DNA of 64,000 nt from the NCBI GenBank assembly GCA_019054805.1, contig JAHQIY010000002.1, positions 8,866,001 through 8,930,000 of the forward strand, written 5' to 3'. The notes beneath the pieces were generated by a model that was given only the letters and a program-made list of their open reading frames with translations, was not told the DNA's origin and searched no databases. Within the stretch, counting starts at the first letter, position 1; each line of letters begins with the position of its first letter. Positions 33,075-43,743 of the stretch are shown here, one piece after another. This stretch comes from Brachionus manjavacas (lineage: Eukaryota; Rotifera; Eurotatoria; Ploima; Brachionidae). The position numbers and the translations under genes were made by a program.

Positions 33075-33560
33075 TTATTTATTTGTTTATGTGAATGTAG
33101 CATGGTGCAACATTCAGAGTTGCATCTAGTGTAAAAGTCTGTTGCACTTAAAATCTGGCCACTACTTTAAGGGGAGTTTAAGATAATTAATTCGTTTTTA
33201 AATATTTAATAAGAAATAAATAAGAGTGAAACTAAAAATAAAGAATAAGTAACTTCAATTTAAAATGCTGTTCTAAATGCTTGATTAAAATTGATTAATA
33301 AAATAAACTAGAAAATAAAGCTAAATCATTCTAAATAAAAAGCTAAATGTTTTTTATATTATTATAAATTGACTGTTGCAATAACTGTTATAAACTGTTG
33401 TTTGATAGCGTATCATTAATCATTGTTTTATATATTTATGTTGTGCATAAATTTTTATTAACTGTTGTAACAAGTCTGCTGATGATAATATCAAAATCTC
33501 TGTAAAATGAACAACCCTTGATCGTATTGAAATTTAATTTCTGCTAAACTCTACAAATTT
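33075..33560 (+). repeat. Older repeat split by a solo LTR
   Basis: Segments 33090-33139 and 33473-33530, once joined, match a continuous segment at 40931-41040 (GTGAATGTAGCATG, CAACATTCARAGTTG, AAAGTCTG, CAAAATCTCTGTAAAATG). The 40931 locus is therefore an empty-site paralogue of this one. Confidence 0.75.
33140..33472 (+). mobile_element. Solo LTR (333 bp) with 4-bp target duplication
   Basis: The unit starts TGTTGCACTTAAAATCTGG and ends CTGTTGTAACA, so it has TG...CA ends with short inverted TGTTRCA/TGTAACA termini. It is flanked by AGTC on both sides (33136-33139 and 33473-33476). A second copy of the same sequence begins at 63670. The absence of internal coding DNA marks it as a solo LTR left by recombination. 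The parental family is unknown; the orientation given follows sequence match to the second copy. Confidence 0.8.
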
Positions 33561-34385
33561 AGCAGACTAAGATATTTAATGCAAGTTTGAATGTTGCTCT
33601 AAGTTGCATTTACAGAACTCATTTTAAACCTTTTGAAAAAAAACTTTTCAATTCTCTTACATTTTTTCTGTTCTTTTTATCATTTTGTATTGGATTTCAC
33701 AAGACCGTCAAAAAGTATAAAAATTCGTATTTTTTACATATTTCTTATAATCAATAATAATATGCTTTAATTTTTTAGAGTTTGTTTCCAAATTTGAATA
33801 ATTCAACTTGAATAACTTGTTGTTAAATTTTTTGAAATAGCAATGTTATTAGAAAAAATTGTTTATATTAATATTTTATATATTATTAATGTTTTATAAT
33901 GAATTAAAATAAACGAATGCCAATAAGTCTTTTAAGACTGGACAATAGTCTGTTGATTTACCTTGAAATTGAAATTGAAAAAAATTAGTCGAAAATTAGT
34001 TTGTATAATTCTTTAGTTCGTTTCAGATCATTTTTATTTTCAAATCTTGTGATTTTAGTGGAGATTTTCGCTATTTTAACATTTAATTTTTTTGTTAGAC
34101 AATATTTTTTTTTAAATAATTAATCTATTTAATGTAAATTAACGTCATTTTACTTAAAAAAGCGTTATTTATTGTTAATCTATGTAGATCAACATGAATT
34201 TTTATATTCACACTTTGTATTTGTTTTCAAAATGAGACATTTTTCCGGTAAAAGAATTCATAGCGATTTTTCATTGAAATTATTTAATCATTGCAAATTT
34301 TAGTTTGACGTAGTTATTTCAAAATAAAGTGGATCTTGTGTTTCAAAAAAAAATTTTAATTTTTTTTTAATTGTTTTTAGTTTTT
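33561..34385. other. Gene-less AT-rich stretch
   Basis: No gene. A TTGATTTACCTTGA motif that recurs elsewhere lies at 33953-33966, 20 bp after an AGTCTTTTAAGACT palindrome. Confidence 0.5.
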
Positions 34386-34387
34386 TG

Positions 34388-34585
34388 TTAAAACCTTTAA
34401 TAAACTAAAATTATAGAAAAAAAATTTAATTTTCATTCAAATTTTTTTTTAATTTTATTCAAAAAATGTGCTCTTTAGATAAGCTTGTATCTATTGTAAT
34501 TTAATTTTGTTTTTAGAATATGTTGAGACATTTATTAAACTTAAGTTTTTTTAATTAAATTCTAAATCGCAATTTAGCATTTAAA
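34388..34585 (+). repeat. Dispersed repeat, copy 2
   Basis: Partner of 32899-33070; same orientation and order of anchor words. Confidence 0.7.
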
Positions 34586-34892
34586 TAATATTAGTTTTCC
34601 GATTCTAATTTTATCTAAATTAGAAAATGTTCGTGATATGAATGCATCTGCAATAAAGATAATTTTTTATGCTCTTTTATTTATGATATGATATTTAGAT
34701 TTCAAAAAAATGCTGAAGACATAATTGAAAAAATACTAAACGAAATTCGTTCTTTTAGTGTTAATTTGAAAATAAAATTATATTTAAATAAATAACAATC
34801 TTCCAGATATTACGTAGTTTATCCATGTGATTCACCGGCTTGACCCGATACCTTAAACAATTTCCAGTGTAAAAATAAAGCCCTCTTAACAA

Positions 34893-35927
34893 TCAGAAAA
34901 TTACTCTTTTGAATTCGTTCATATTTGTAACGCTGACTGGAATTCCAATAAATTTTATTTGATCAATTTGTGTGACCTCACTGTCTGATTGATTGTTGAC
35001 AAAAAACAGCTATGAAAATAATCAAAAATTTTAATTTTTACTTTTGAAAAAATTAAAAAAAGAATACAGTTATATTTTGGACATTTTGAAATTTGACAAA
35101 TCTTAACTTAATCAATTGATTGTCTTTTAAGTCTTCTGTTTTCAATCTATTCAACAAATATTTAGAGAAATTTTTTAATTTTTATCTAAATTAAATATAA
35201 GCATAAATTTTTACTCTAAATCCTGAACTGATTGACAATTTTGAGCTGAATCAAAGTCCAGAGTTTTAGTTTGATTTATAAATACTCTAACATTTTTGGG
35301 TCCATTTTGCTCAGGCCCCTGAATAATCAGTGAACTCAATTTCACAGGTTGTTGGAATGAAACATACAGCAAAATTTGTTCATCAACATCTGACTTGAGA
35401 CATTTCGAATCAGAAGTTAAAGCATTTTCCCAGACATGATCATCCGATTGATTCAAACACTCTGACTGATTTTTACTTATCAAATTTACCAAATCTATCT
35501 AAAATACACAAAAAAATGAAAAATAATGTTTTTTTTAAAATAAAGTTACAAAATCTCCATCTATTTTTGTGGTCACCGATTGCGATTCACCATCATTATT
35601 AGATTCGGTGTAAAACTCTTTAATTTTGTTTTCTAATTGATTTTTATCCGCACCTCGCACTCTTGCTATTTCCGCTCGCTGTTTGAATAAAATAAAAGTT
35701 GGCATGGCACTAACATTGTTTGCAGCCGCTGTTCCTGGACACTTATCGACATCTACTTTCATGAAAACAGCATTTGGGTATTTTGATGTTAGCTGTTTGA
35801 AAAAAGGTGCTATCATATTGCACGGACCGCACCATGTGGCAAAAAAGTCAACAACAACCAGGCGATTACCAGCCGTTGACATTTTTTCAACAAAAACCGA
35901 ATCATTATTGATCTCGACAAGTGACAT
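34893..35927 (-). CDS. TXNL1: TXNL1, thioredoxin-like protein with PITH domain
   Basis: Four exons on the minus strand (35927-35550, 35498-35215, 35146-35068, 35009-34893) join in frame to 285 residues; the human protein has 289. Introns are 51, 68 and 58 bp. TXNL1 is a cytosolic redox protein that docks on the 26S proteasome through its PITH domain. The thioredoxin fold occupies residues about 1-108, with active site TWCGPCNM (Cys33, Cys36) and cis-Pro in SAMPTF. The PITH domain follows, showing ECLNQSDDHVW, VSFQQPVKLSSLIIQGP, NVRVFINQ, RFVKFQNVQNIT and the proteasome-binding type tail FIGIPVSVTNMNEFKRV. The last two exons are too short to stand out as ORFs and were placed by frame, GT-AG sites and family match. 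RPF1 lies 173 bp upstream on the same strand. An AG two bases before the ATG could accept a leader exon. Confidence 0.95.
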
Positions 35928-36100
35928 GACTGACAGATTTTTTTCAGATTAATTTCTTGGAAAAAAATTTAGTTCCTTTTAAAAATAAATATTTCAATGG
36001 CTTTCAATGAATGTCAATAATCAAAGTAACTCATTACTCTGATATTATTTTTTTTTTAGCTGAAAAATAATTTGAGAAAAAAATTTTTTTATTAAAAAAA

Positions 36101-37182
36101 TTAAATTGAAAATTGTCTTCTGTTCGATTCCATTTCGTGACGCTAAATTAAAATACTTTAAATGAATTTTTAGATGATAAGCAAAAGCTACTTTTTGAAC
36201 CCATTCGTATTCGCCGAATTTAGAATTAAATGTTCCTTTCTGTAACGATCTTAGTTTTAGAGTAAATTTTGGACCAAGCTCTTGAAGACCAACTTTTTTT
36301 GCATTACGAAATATGTATCGGTGATGTCTAAAAAAAATAAAGTCTCTTTGGTTGTGAAAAGTGATGCAGTGTCTGCCTTCATATTGTGGGTCGCTTGGAA
36401 AAAGTGTAGCAAAAGAGCGTCCTATTTGCAGGCCCAGTCGTGTGTTGAAATTGTTCATTATAATTTCTGGTTTATGCTTTGTGAAGCCGCCACCATCTTT
36501 TATTTCATCAGAAAGTTTTAAGTTGTTCAATTTAAAGTTCATGGTGGGACCATCGGGAAGCAGCGAGATCATGAGTCCGTCTTTGATCAAATAGAATTAT
36601 TTAAATTTTTCCATCAAAGTTAAATGTGAACTAATTACCTGGTTGCTTTCGATTTTCATTAACAACTAAAATAGCCGAATAGTCACGCTTGGTAGCGGCT
36701 GGTATTATTTTACTCAATCGGACCTTTTTTTTGTAAAAATAATCCGCATTTGGAAGAATTCTCGAAAGTTCACGACAAAATTTATAAGTTCTGTAGCCAA
36801 TTTTTATGTCATTTGTTGTGATTAAAATTTTAGGGTCAGTTGAATTGTTCGGACCGCTTTCTTCGTCCAACTCTGCGTCCTCTTGTTGAACGGTCTGTTC
36901 AAATTCATCTTGGCTCATGCATTTTTCATCACTTTTTCTTTTTAGATTCCTACTGATTTCGTCAGTATTCAAGTCAAACATTACTTCTTGGTCATTTTGA
37001 ATATCATTTATAAAAGTTTCGTCTTTAACTCTACAATTTTCGATTGTTTTTGGTACCTGCTTTGGTTTATCTTTATTTTCTAATTTTTGTTTTTTTTTGG
37101 CCTTCAATTTCTCCTTTTTCATTGCCAAGTACATTTTAGTACGAACATCTTTATTTTTGATCTCACTTGGATTTTTGGTCAT
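36101..37182 (-). CDS. RPF1: RPF1, ribosome production factor 1 (Brix domain)
   Basis: Three exons (37182-36639, 36580-36192, 36142-36101) encode about 324 residues, close to the human 349. Introns are 58 and 49 bp. RPF1 is a nucleolar Brix protein needed for 60S subunit assembly, where it helps rRNA processing with RPF2-class partners. The N-terminus is highly basic ([13 protein letters not shown]) with nuclear-localisation character, followed by an acidic linker. The Brix domain starts near residue 125 and contains [67 protein letters not shown] and [22 protein letters not shown]. The last exon is only 14 codons including the stop ([13 protein letters not shown]) and matches the conserved family terminus. 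The ATG at 37182 is preferred over an upstream TTG. Confidence 0.95.
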
Positions 37183-37834
37183 TTTTTCCAATATACCAAA
37201 TTTGGTTTGTTTTGTGTATCCTCCTTTATCAATTTAGGCGCTGATGAAGAAAAAGCATGAATTTTTGAAATTTCTATTTCTATAAGTTTTGCAAAAATGC
37301 AGGGTAGATTTAAAATAAATTACTTTATTATTGTAAGTAAAGAATGATTTTAATTTGTCTTTAAAAGTCATTTTTAAATTCGCTAAATTAAAATCCTTTA
37401 AAAACCTAAAAAATAACCACTATTTCTAAAACAAAATAAAAAAAAATTAATTTGTTCATTAGTCTTTGTAAATAATCAAGATCTAAATTTTACAAAAATT
37501 TTAATTTGATTTATCTTTTAAAAATAGTGAAAAAAATTTTCTCTCTATCTGCTTCAGTAAAAATCCAATTTTCTAAGTCCTTGTTTTTTTCCATATTTTG
37601 AAAATTGACAAAATTTGTAATTAAAAATTTAAATCATTATTTAATCTTTATTCCTTTAACATTAAATTTTGGAAAGGACCATCACTTTCTCTTTAAAATA
37701 TCTCTTTTACAACAACTCCCTCTTTCTTCCCGTTTATTCCCTTTTAAATTTAAAATAAAAACTAAATAAAAATAACTCAAGAAATTTTTTAATTTAATAT
37801 AATTTTTTTAATTTGATTTTTTTTTTATTTAATT
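37183..37834. other. Gene-less stretch upstream of RPF1
   Basis: Expected to hold the promoter of RPF1 and perhaps TXNL1. A/T-rich; no core element could be assigned. Confidence 0.45.
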
Positions 37835-37836
37835 TA

Positions 37837-38684
37837 ACAGGTGTTCAAAAAGTAATGGCCGTTTTTCTTAAATTGAAAAAAAACATGTTCCTCTTATCAA
37901 AGGGCTATGAAAATTTAAACAGATGAAAGTTAGCTACTAATGTATAAAAATTAATTATTAGCTAACTTGAATTTTGCTTATTTGGTGATTAAGACCAATA
38001 TTGGCTGTGACCTTTGCACATAAATGTCCCCGGCACCATGTCGTATTGAAAATTTAGTTTTATACATCATCTTATAGATAAATGTACAAGGATTCTAAAA
38101 ATTGATCAATTATTTTAATACAATGATCCTTTCAAAAGTTATGATAAAAAAACAATGAATTTTGAAATTTGTTTTAATACCAAAATTTCAAGCTTTATCA
38201 CATGCCTGATCATAACTTTAGAAAAGAAAAAGCTAAGGACGTCAAATTTTGTAGTTGAAAACTCAATTGCCTAAGAATAAATAAAAAATAATTAAAATCA
38301 TATATTTTATCATATAAGACACTAAATCTAATAAATTATAAAAAAATTGTAAGTCCAGTATTTAAAAAATTCTTTAAATCCAAAAAATACAAAAATGGTT
38401 TTATAAAAAATCTTAAAATTTTTGAATTAATTTGATTTTGATAGTTATAACCACTTATTAAATGAAGCTTCTTACTAACTTGACGCATTTAACTATTTCT
38501 AAAAAGGCGCTATTTCTTTTTTCTTATTGTAATGCGTGACAGCAATACGAGGTCGACCAGAAGGGCGGGAATTCGCAGTTTTACCAGACAATTTAAACCT
38601 TATTCAGAAAATAAGTAAAATTCAAGTTTGCTAAAAATTAATTTTTTTAATTTAATAAAAAACTATTACTTTTTTAACACCCGT
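37837..38684. mobile_element. Tc1/mariner-like element remnant (848 bp)
   Basis: The ends are inverted: ACAGGTGTTCAAAAAGTAAT at the left and, read inward, ACGGGTGTTAAAAAAGTAAT at the right. Both are bordered by TA (37835-37836 and 38685-38686), the target duplication of the Tc1/mariner group. The inside has no intact transposase. A short frame near 38544-38610 reads RGRPEGREFAVLP, where RGRP recalls the GRPR motif of Tc1/mariner DNA-binding domains, but this is weak. Confidence 0.7.
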
Positions 38685-38686
38685 TA

Positions 38687-39632
38687 AATATTTTTTTATT
38701 ATGATTTTAAATGAATGAAGTGTTAATTAGTCTCTTAAGGCATAGACCAAGGCAAGGTTAATCAACTAGCCTATTGATTAACCTTGAAGTTTTTTATTTC
38801 TATAATCATAACAGTCATTGCTTTTGTCAATTTATCATTCAATCAACACTGAAAATGTTTGAATTTATTATTTAAAACATAAAAATAAATTTAGAATAAA
38901 CCTATGTAATTTACATTGTAAATATATATTTTTAATTATAAAAATCTAATACTGTTTGCTTACGAACCACTTTTGGTCGATTGACAATGTAAAATTTAGA
39001 TGATGTATTTTACATCATTAATGGTTTCTCATTAAAATTTATATCGGTGTTTTGGTAAGTTTGACTTTTACCATTTATGGTTTAAAAATCGGTACAAACT
39101 AAGCAAAAATATTTTATTTTTTTTTTAATTTTCGAAAAAAAAGCACAGAATAGCATTTGGAATTTTTCCAAGACAGGAGAGTTAGTAAAGCATTAATAAA
39201 ATATTATGTGTTTATTGATTTGATTAGATTTTATTTTAGGTTAAAAAGGTTATTGATAGGTTTTTTGAAAAATTTATCTTAACCTTTGATTTTAATTTTC
39301 TTTGATGATGGAAACATTTTTGTTCAACTATTACAACTGAATTTTACATCGCTAATTTCTATGGCATTTTTCGAAACAAAATTTATTAAAAATTTTGAGA
39401 AATTTAAATTTAAATAAAAAAAAACATCAATTAATAAGTAAATTTAGATTTGATTTTGAATGCTTTTTTATTTTGATTTCAATAAATAAAAATAAAAATT
39501 ATTTTGAAACAAATATTATAATTTTTAATGCAACATAATTTTAATTAAAGTAAAGTTTTTTTACTTTTTTAATTGATTAAATATCAATAATTTTTAGCAG
39601 TTTTTAGTTATGCAATCTGATTAATACTTGAC
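38687..39632. other. Gene-less stretch upstream of TTC17
   Basis: Contains a perfect 12-bp stem AAGGTTAATCAA / TTGATTAACCTT at about 38755-38786 with a short loop, and a TGATGTATTTTACATCA palindrome near 39002. No gene. Confidence 0.5.
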
Positions 39633-42600
39633 ATGTGGTACCCGCTTTATTTTACCATCCTTTTGGTTCATTTCACCAAGAATATCAACTGTTTCACTCA
39701 TTGGAAAGTTACAGAAGAGGGACGAATCGAACTTGAAAATGATTCAATTTATACACTTTTGCGACCATATGATCTGGCATCTTTTGTGAAGCAATCTGAA
39801 AGAGTTAAGCGCCTGGATTCTCTCAAACAAATAATATCATCCAAAAACATACCCTCATCGCAAAAAGACACTGATCCCATCTCTGTTTCAAGTTTTCAAG
39901 AAAATTTTTACAAGACCGATTTAGACTGCCTGAAGGCAGAACAACAATTGACTAAATTTTCATTTTACGAAACTCATCTAATATCATGGCATACTCAGGG
40001 ATTCTATTTACCAAAAGAGTCGCTTGATATCAAACGATCTACAGTAAAGCTATTTAAAAAACCATTTTGTGATATTATTAGTCTACCTTTTAACTTGAAC
40101 ACATTCGATCACTTGGATGTAAGTTGCTAATTTTTTTTTGTCAAATTCTATTTATTTTCTCCAAAAAGAGCATTCAATCGAAAGAGAATATAACAATGCT
40201 GCCTGAGACTGATTTGCTAAAAAACGTTTTGATCGAACCCGAGGACTTTTATGGTCACACTATTCACGTTGCCCTTTTGACAGTAATTTTTCTAAAATTT
40301 TCACAAACATTTTTTATTACTAATCAAGAATAGAACTCATCTTCATGGGTTTACCTATCTATGGCTGCAGATTATTTTCGAATAAAAGGAGACTATTTAA
40401 ATGCTGTTAAATGTTTTCAAAGAAGCATTTATTACGCGGCTAGGTAAAATTTAAAAAAATTTAAATATAAGTCTTAGAATCGATAAAATACTAATTAAAA
40501 AAATTATTTTATAATAATTAAAATGTTTATTGGATATTTTTTTGTTAAAAATTAATTGAAGTATTCCAGTATCAAATTTGAAAAGAAATTTCTTTATAAC
40601 ATTAGAAGTACGATCAATTTAGGTGAATTGAATGTAAATTGAATTACCTGATTTCGAATTTTTAAACTTAAAAAAAGCTGGAAAATAAAATTTTTTATTA
40701 ACTTTTGATCGAAAAGCCTAAAAAATTGGTTTTGTAAGTTGTATAAGCTTGTTCATTCAATGTATCATCTGAATACTTCTGATAATAATCAGCAGAGGAA
40801 TTTTCATAAATTTTAACATATTTTGAATTTAGGTTTTTTGGGTTTTGTGAAGTTCAGTGCAAAAGAACAGAACAAAATGTAAAAAATTTGAATAAATTTT
40901 TTTTAATTCTAAAAGTTTAAAACTAGTTCTGTGAATGTAGCATGATTCAACATTCAAAGTTGGGTAAACTGTCAAAGTCTGTTAATGACGTGCAAAATCT
41001 CTGTAAAATGTACTTGGCTTGATTATTGATGAACTGAATTTCACAAAACAATTTTTTGCTAATGATGGATTCAGTTGATGAAATTGAATAAAAAGGCTAA
41101 TAAATTTTTTAGATGCAATTTTGTTCTTCTAGAACCAAAAGGCATTAAATTTTTTCACTTTTTACGATTTTTTGATATTAACAAAAAAACTATTCTCTAA
41201 AAATGGAATAAATTTTTAAATTTTCTCTTTTGAATTTTCGATGATTTTGGTAACTTAAGATTTGTCTTTTGAAAAAGAATGTTTGTTTGGGCTAAAAGCG
41301 GCCAGTTATTAATAAAGTTATCATTATTTAATTATTTCTCTTTTATTATTTTGTGTTATAAAGTCGAACCACCAGACCCTAACAGATCTGGGAAAATTCA
41401 GATTTGCTAAAAGTTTATTTCAGCATTAATTAAGAATATTGTTTGGCATTGTGAAATTTCATACAAAACTTCGAATACAAAAATCTGTGCTAATTAATTG
41501 CGTTTTATTTTTAGTACTGTTAAATAGGGTGCATTTCTGCAGTAGGTGATTCACTTTATTTCATTTGCAGAAAAAATTTTTAGCATTAAAAATAGAAAGT
41601 TTGCATGAAATTTCACAATGCCAAACAATATTCTTAATTAATGCTGAAATAAACTTTTAACAAATCTGAATTTTCCCAGATCTGTTAGGGTCTGGTGGTT
41701 CGACTTTATAACACAAAATAATAAAAGAGAAATAATTAAATAATAATAACTTTATTAATAACTGGCCGCTTTTAGCCCAAACAAATAATAAAAAAAAGAA
41801 AAAAATAATAATAAAAGAAAACAATTTTTAAATCATAATCTCTTCTTCTACATTATAATAATAACATAATAATAAATTTTGTGTCTAATTTTACACAATG
41901 TTAAATACTAGCGACTTGCTAAGAGCATGAGATCATAGTGTTGCACTGTCAAACTATAGACATTTAAGTTGGCTAGAGTCGGTGTTGTTGTTATTGAGAG
42001 AACTACAACAATGCATTAATTTATACTATTCACATCTCTTGAGTTTTTTTTGTTTGCCAAAAGTTTGGAATTTTTAAAATTACTTCAATTAATTTGCTTC
42101 TCTTAATAAAATAAAATAAATTTATTTCATAGTCAAAATTAAAATTTAAAACTAAAATTTGATTAATTTTTTCAAGGCACCATAAACCAGTGCCAATGCT
42201 GAGCCTTTCAAATATGCTACACAAACTTCATTTTTTGAACGATTCTTTATCTATTGCATTATCCGGATACTCCATCGACTCAAATAGTTCTTTATTTGCT
42301 TATTATATTGCAAATATTTATGTGGTACGGTACCCCTTTTTTTTAATTCAAATAAAACCTGCAATGTGAATTTTATGGTACCAAAATTGTTTTGAGCAAA
42401 AATTCACAATGCAATAATTAATTTAATTTAAAATCTATGCAAAGACACTTGGAGACCTTAAGCTTGCATTCGAATGGTATGACCAGTCAATCAAATTAGA
42501 TGCTAATTTTCGGCAAGCGCTTCTAAAGAAGCATGCCGTAATGTGTCATAATAAATTGGAAGGATACTTGGAAGATCAACATTTGTATTCTTTTTTTTTG

Positions 42601-43160
42601 TTAATTTAATAAACTGTTGACTTTACTTTTTTAAAACAATTTATTTCTAGGAATCTAAAAAAAAAACTGGATGATTTAAAAGACTTTCAGATCTATTCGG
42701 ACGAATGGTTTCAGTTGAATAGCAAAATTGAATTGGAACGCTCGAGCCCAAGTCGTAAGGAAACTACTCGAAACAATTTTGAAACAATGCTTTTGAATTC
42801 CAAAAGCAGAATATGCCAAAGGAATAATAATGAAATTATGTGCCAAGATTTAGCTGTAAACTTTTTGTTTGTTTGTTGGATTATTTTTGTATTTAATTTT
42901 TTGAAATTCAGATACATTTTTTGTATTTTGCATTTGGAAACTCAACAATTATCAACTCAATTATTCATAGCAATTGCAGCAATGAACAAATTTGTAGTTC
43001 AAAGAAAAGAGTTGGCAAATTATGCTTGTTGAATGAACAAGAATCTGATAGCAAAAATTCAGCCGGATCGCTTCAAAATCGCATTCGAACAGAAAAAAAT
43101 TTTAACATAAAATTTAAACCTCCGACTTCTAGAGATTTTCCATCATCTGATCTTAAGTGA
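39633..43160 (+). CDS. TTC17: TTC17-like TPR protein, N-terminal half, seven exons
   Basis: Exons 39633-40118, 40169-40282, 40334-40443, 42177-42324, 42445-42584, 42651-42855 and 42912-43160 join in frame to about 483 residues. In vertebrates TTC17 (about 1140 residues) acts in actin organisation and ciliogenesis. A signal peptide (MWYPLYFTILLVHF...) precedes the conserved THWKVTEEGRIE start. A Cys-containing segment (FCDIISLPFNLNTFDHLD) follows. TPR-like helices come next: SSSWVYLSMAADYFRIKGDY, LSLSNMLHKLHFLNDSL, IANIYVTLGDLKLAFEWYDQSI, FRQALLKKHAVMCHNKLE. The last exon has FLYFAFGNST, the counterpart of the vertebrate VDYVQFGE region, then stops. The C-terminal TPR block of vertebrate TTC17 is not found before troponin I begins 584 bp downstream. 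Intron 3 is 1733 bp and full of repeats, while other introns are 49-120 bp. Confidence 0.88.
40931..41060 (+). repeat. Older repeat, uninterrupted copy (in TTC17 intron 3)
   Basis: It matches the two halves flanking the solo LTR at 33140-33472, so it preserves the pre-insertion arrangement. Confidence 0.7.
41282..41786. mobile_element. Foldback hairpin (about 181-bp arms) in TTC17 intron 3
   Basis: Arms 41282-41462 and 41605-41786 are almost perfect inverted copies around a 142-bp spacer. Each arm runs from TTTGTTTGGGCTAAAAGC through CCCTAACAGATCTGGGAAAA to TTGTGAAATTTCAT. The right arm continues to 42000 as a SINE-like repeat. The arms probably arose from two head-to-head copies of that repeat. 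Confidence 0.85.
41605..42010 (+). repeat. SINE-like repeat, copy B
   Basis: It matches copy A (22625-23005, minus strand). Landmarks in order: CCCAGATCTGTTAGGGTCTGGTGGTTCGAC (two pieces), TTATAACACA, CAATGTTAAATACTAGCGAC, TTGCTAAGAG, ATAGACATTTAAGTTGGCTAGAG. TGGCTAGAGTCGG is close to a pol III A box. Boxes A-like here and B-like in copy A suggest a tRNA-related SINE, unproven. Confidence 0.5.
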
Positions 43161-43743
43161 AATAGTTTTGTTTTAACACACTGTGTTCGTATTAGGTTAA
43201 TAGTTTATTACAAAAAAGACGGACCATTAAATTGAACAAATTGCATTACTTTAATAAATATGCTAAATCTAAATAATGTTTTTTCTTTTCTTTATTTTTG
43301 TTCTAAAAATTAACCTCAGCCAATGCAAGATCCGATTGAACTAGATAATTTATGATAGGGATAATTTTTTCAGAATATTCTGGTGTTAGCTCTCAGTAAT
43401 TATTTTGTTCTATCTTATCTTGTTGTATAAATAGAAGTGAAATTTTGGATTTGTTTAATGGAATCCAATTCAACAAAGCTAGTAGAATAAGAACTGTGGT
43501 GTGCGTGGTAGCTAGCAAACTTTGATTCGATTGGGTTTCATAGATTAGGAATAGAAAATCGAGCTAAGCCTCAAACTCTCTGATGTTCTCTGAGGTTAAG
43601 CATAATTTCTTGTACTCCTGATTATTCCACAGAACTGCAATAAATAAAATAAACTTGAAAGCATTTTCTTATTTCTACTAAAAAAATCTCATATTTTGTT
43701 TCATAAAGCTTCTTATTTGTATCGATAATAGAAAGCAAGAAGA
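43161..43743. other. TTC17-troponin I intergenic region
   Basis: Contains the likely troponin I promoter (TATA box at 43426) and 5' leader. TCGATAATAG at 43722-43731 just before the ATG looks like a leader splice acceptor. No gene. Confidence 0.5.
43426..43433 (+). promoter_or_regulatory. Candidate TATA box of troponin I
   Basis: GTATAAATAG is a canonical TATA sequence in a less AT-biased context, about 318 bp before the troponin I ATG. Transcription would begin near 43457-43465 if it is used, leaving a leader that probably contains an intron ending at 43731. Strongly expressed muscle genes often have TATA promoters. Confidence 0.4.
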
